Part shown: piece after piece, positions 1 to 64,000 of the stretch | How the letters are laid out: each line of letters starts with the position of its first letter | Numbering within the stretch: position 1 is the first letter of the stretch | Assembly: GCF_021462225.1 (NCBI RefSeq) | Contig: NC_061800.1 | Coordinates: 13,872,749 to 13,936,748 of the forward strand | DNA: 64,000 nucleotides | Reading direction: 5' to 3' | Source of the DNA: Girardinichthys multiradiatus | Taxonomy: Eukaryota; Chordata; Actinopteri; Cyprinodontiformes; Goodeidae | The notes under the pieces: model-generated | Database searches by the model: none | Told to the model about the DNA's origin: nothing | What the model saw: the letters and a program-made list of their open reading frames with translations, nothing else | Made by a program: the position numbers and the translations under genes

Positions 1-310
1 CTATATGTAAGGTGAAATATGGTAGCGGCAGCATCATGCCGTGGGAATCAAATTTATTTGTTATAAAATGGCCTAGTCATAGTCCATCCTGAAATGCATT
101 AACAATCTGTGTCACAACTTGAAAGCTGCTGTTCACAGACATTTTCCTTCCAGTCTGATAGAACTTGAGCTTGTTTTGCTAAGAACAGAAATTCTGGTTT
201 CTAGATGTGCAAAGCTGGTGGAGACATGGCCTAAAAATGTAAATTTTCCTAGAAGTTGTCTCTGCAACGTATTGACTCAAGGCATGTTGAATACAAATGT
301 ACTACGTTGT
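1..310 (+). mobile_element. Tc1-like transposase relic, 3' part
   Basis: GGTAGCGGCAGCATCATGCC (VK-HGGGSIM region), AAATGGCCTAGTCATAGTCC (WPSHSP region), then TATTGACTCAAGGCATGTTG like the 3' end of a fish Tc1 family. Reading frames broken; extends left of the window. Confidence 0.65.
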
Positions 311-376
311 GTTGGTTTATCACATGAAATCCCACAGATCCTGCAGATTAAAACTACATAACAAAATAAATCTTAC

Positions 377-63156
<62,780 letters not shown>

Positions 63157-64000
63157 CTATACATGGAAAGAGAAAAACACTTACATTTCCATTTATTCAC
63201 TATACAGTAGTAACATGTTTACTAATCATAGCAAAATGAACAGCCAGGAACATGAAAAAGCTTTTACATAGCAAATGAAGTAAAATGTGGTGGCATACTG
63301 ATGGAAGATTCCACTCTGGCAAGGTGAGGCCACTATCTTTATAAACTAACAAGTTGTGCGAGCCTGAAGTTTAGCCATTACTTTATTTACTTACCTTCAG
63401 TAAGCAAAGCGATTAAAGCAAAAATTTATTCAGCATCACTTTATTCAACATGGATGTCAGTTGGAATTAATATGACTACAATAGAAGTAAACATGCAGGG
63501 TGAAGAGATGAAGGGTGTTTTCAGAACACAATGACACTAAATTAATAAGATATATCCCCTTGACGCTAGGAGGCACAGCATTGTGTAGGAGTCGCATGTA
63601 GCATGATAGGAGCTCACAAAAATGTAGAAACATTTTGTCTTCCAATTTATACAAATTACAGGGAGAGGTACAGAAGAGGATTAGGACCACTTTGGAAAAA
63701 AATAGTCTCCAAAATTCGGACTTTTTGCTCAGAATTGTGAATTCTGAGCAAAAAGTCAAAATATTTTAGATTTATTTTTTCCACAGTGGCCCAAACCCTC
63801 TTCCAAAAAGAGTTTTACCTGTCATTTGGTAAATAAGGTAGCTACCAGTATGCTGTATATGTTCTCTGTTAATGGTTTTTGTTATATTTGAAATAGAAAA
63901 GCATGTAAGGTGCCATCAGGGAACAACCACAAAAAGGCCAGAAATAACAGTTCGGTTAATAAGACAAACAATAAAACAATCAAATTCTAAGAATATGAGT
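63157..64000. other. no exon recognised; upstream intron of neb
   Basis: Neither strand shows a nebulin-like exon, promoter or initiator methionine context. Known nebulins have an acidic N-terminal segment before the SKFMTPY block, so the start exon is inferred to lie beyond 64000. Confidence 0.6.

Noticed and set aside
1..376. SH3-domain or serine-rich exon of neb
   Set aside because: The stretch is a Tc1-like relic followed by unremarkable sequence; no SH3 motif (ALYDY-like) in any frame.

Overview
The window is a stretch of teleost fish genomic DNA lying almost wholly inside one gene, nebulin (neb), transcribed right to left (minus strand). I place 132 consecutive coding exons between 377 and 63156. 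All are multiples of three with phase-0 borders and together hold about 6,100 codons. They encode roughly 175 nebulin modules of about 35 residues built on the SDxxYK signature. The identification rests on that signature, on seven-module super-repeats carrying W(L/I)(K/R)GIG(W/C), on the N-terminal SKFMTPYLAHSQKM block and on the C-terminal Z-disc modules (PDLPEVKRV, PEMERVKRNQ). A fish source is suggested by a Rex3-type retrotransposon, a DD38E Tc1-like (Intruder-type) transposon and many Tc1-derived relics. The species cannot be told from the sequence.

Layout in transcription order (exons numbered w1-w132, right to left). (1) 63157-64000: no exon seen; the start codon exon must lie further right. 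(2) w1-w17, 63156-54863: N-terminal modules, mostly one per exon. (3) w18-w108, 54755-21926: 19 super-repeats of seven modules (SR1-SR19), the thin-filament region. In SR2-SR13 each super-repeat uses only four exons (2+1+1+3 modules: 204/207, 105, 108, 312 nt); towards both ends the same modules are spread over more exons, and SR17-SR19 use one module per exon. (4) w109-w126, 21812-7731: single-module exons between the super-repeats and the Z-disc end. (5) w127-w131, five 93-nt exons alternating between two sequence types, the Z-disc region known to be alternatively spliced in vertebrates, then w132 (377-484). The serine-rich and SH3 exons are not in the window and should lie left of position 1.

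Introns are compact in the 40-53 kb core and larger, with more mobile elements, toward the 3' end of the gene. Elements seen: a decayed Rex3 copy (4618-6480), a Tc1-like DD38E element with one frameshift (16609-18222), a LINE 3' end, Tc1 relics and internally deleted MITEs, a hAT-like element, and two very short 5'-truncated retroposons with clear target-site duplications. One of these sits exactly on the splice donor of exon w20 and has replaced its intronic side. No other protein gene, tRNA, rRNA, CRISPR array or promoter was found.
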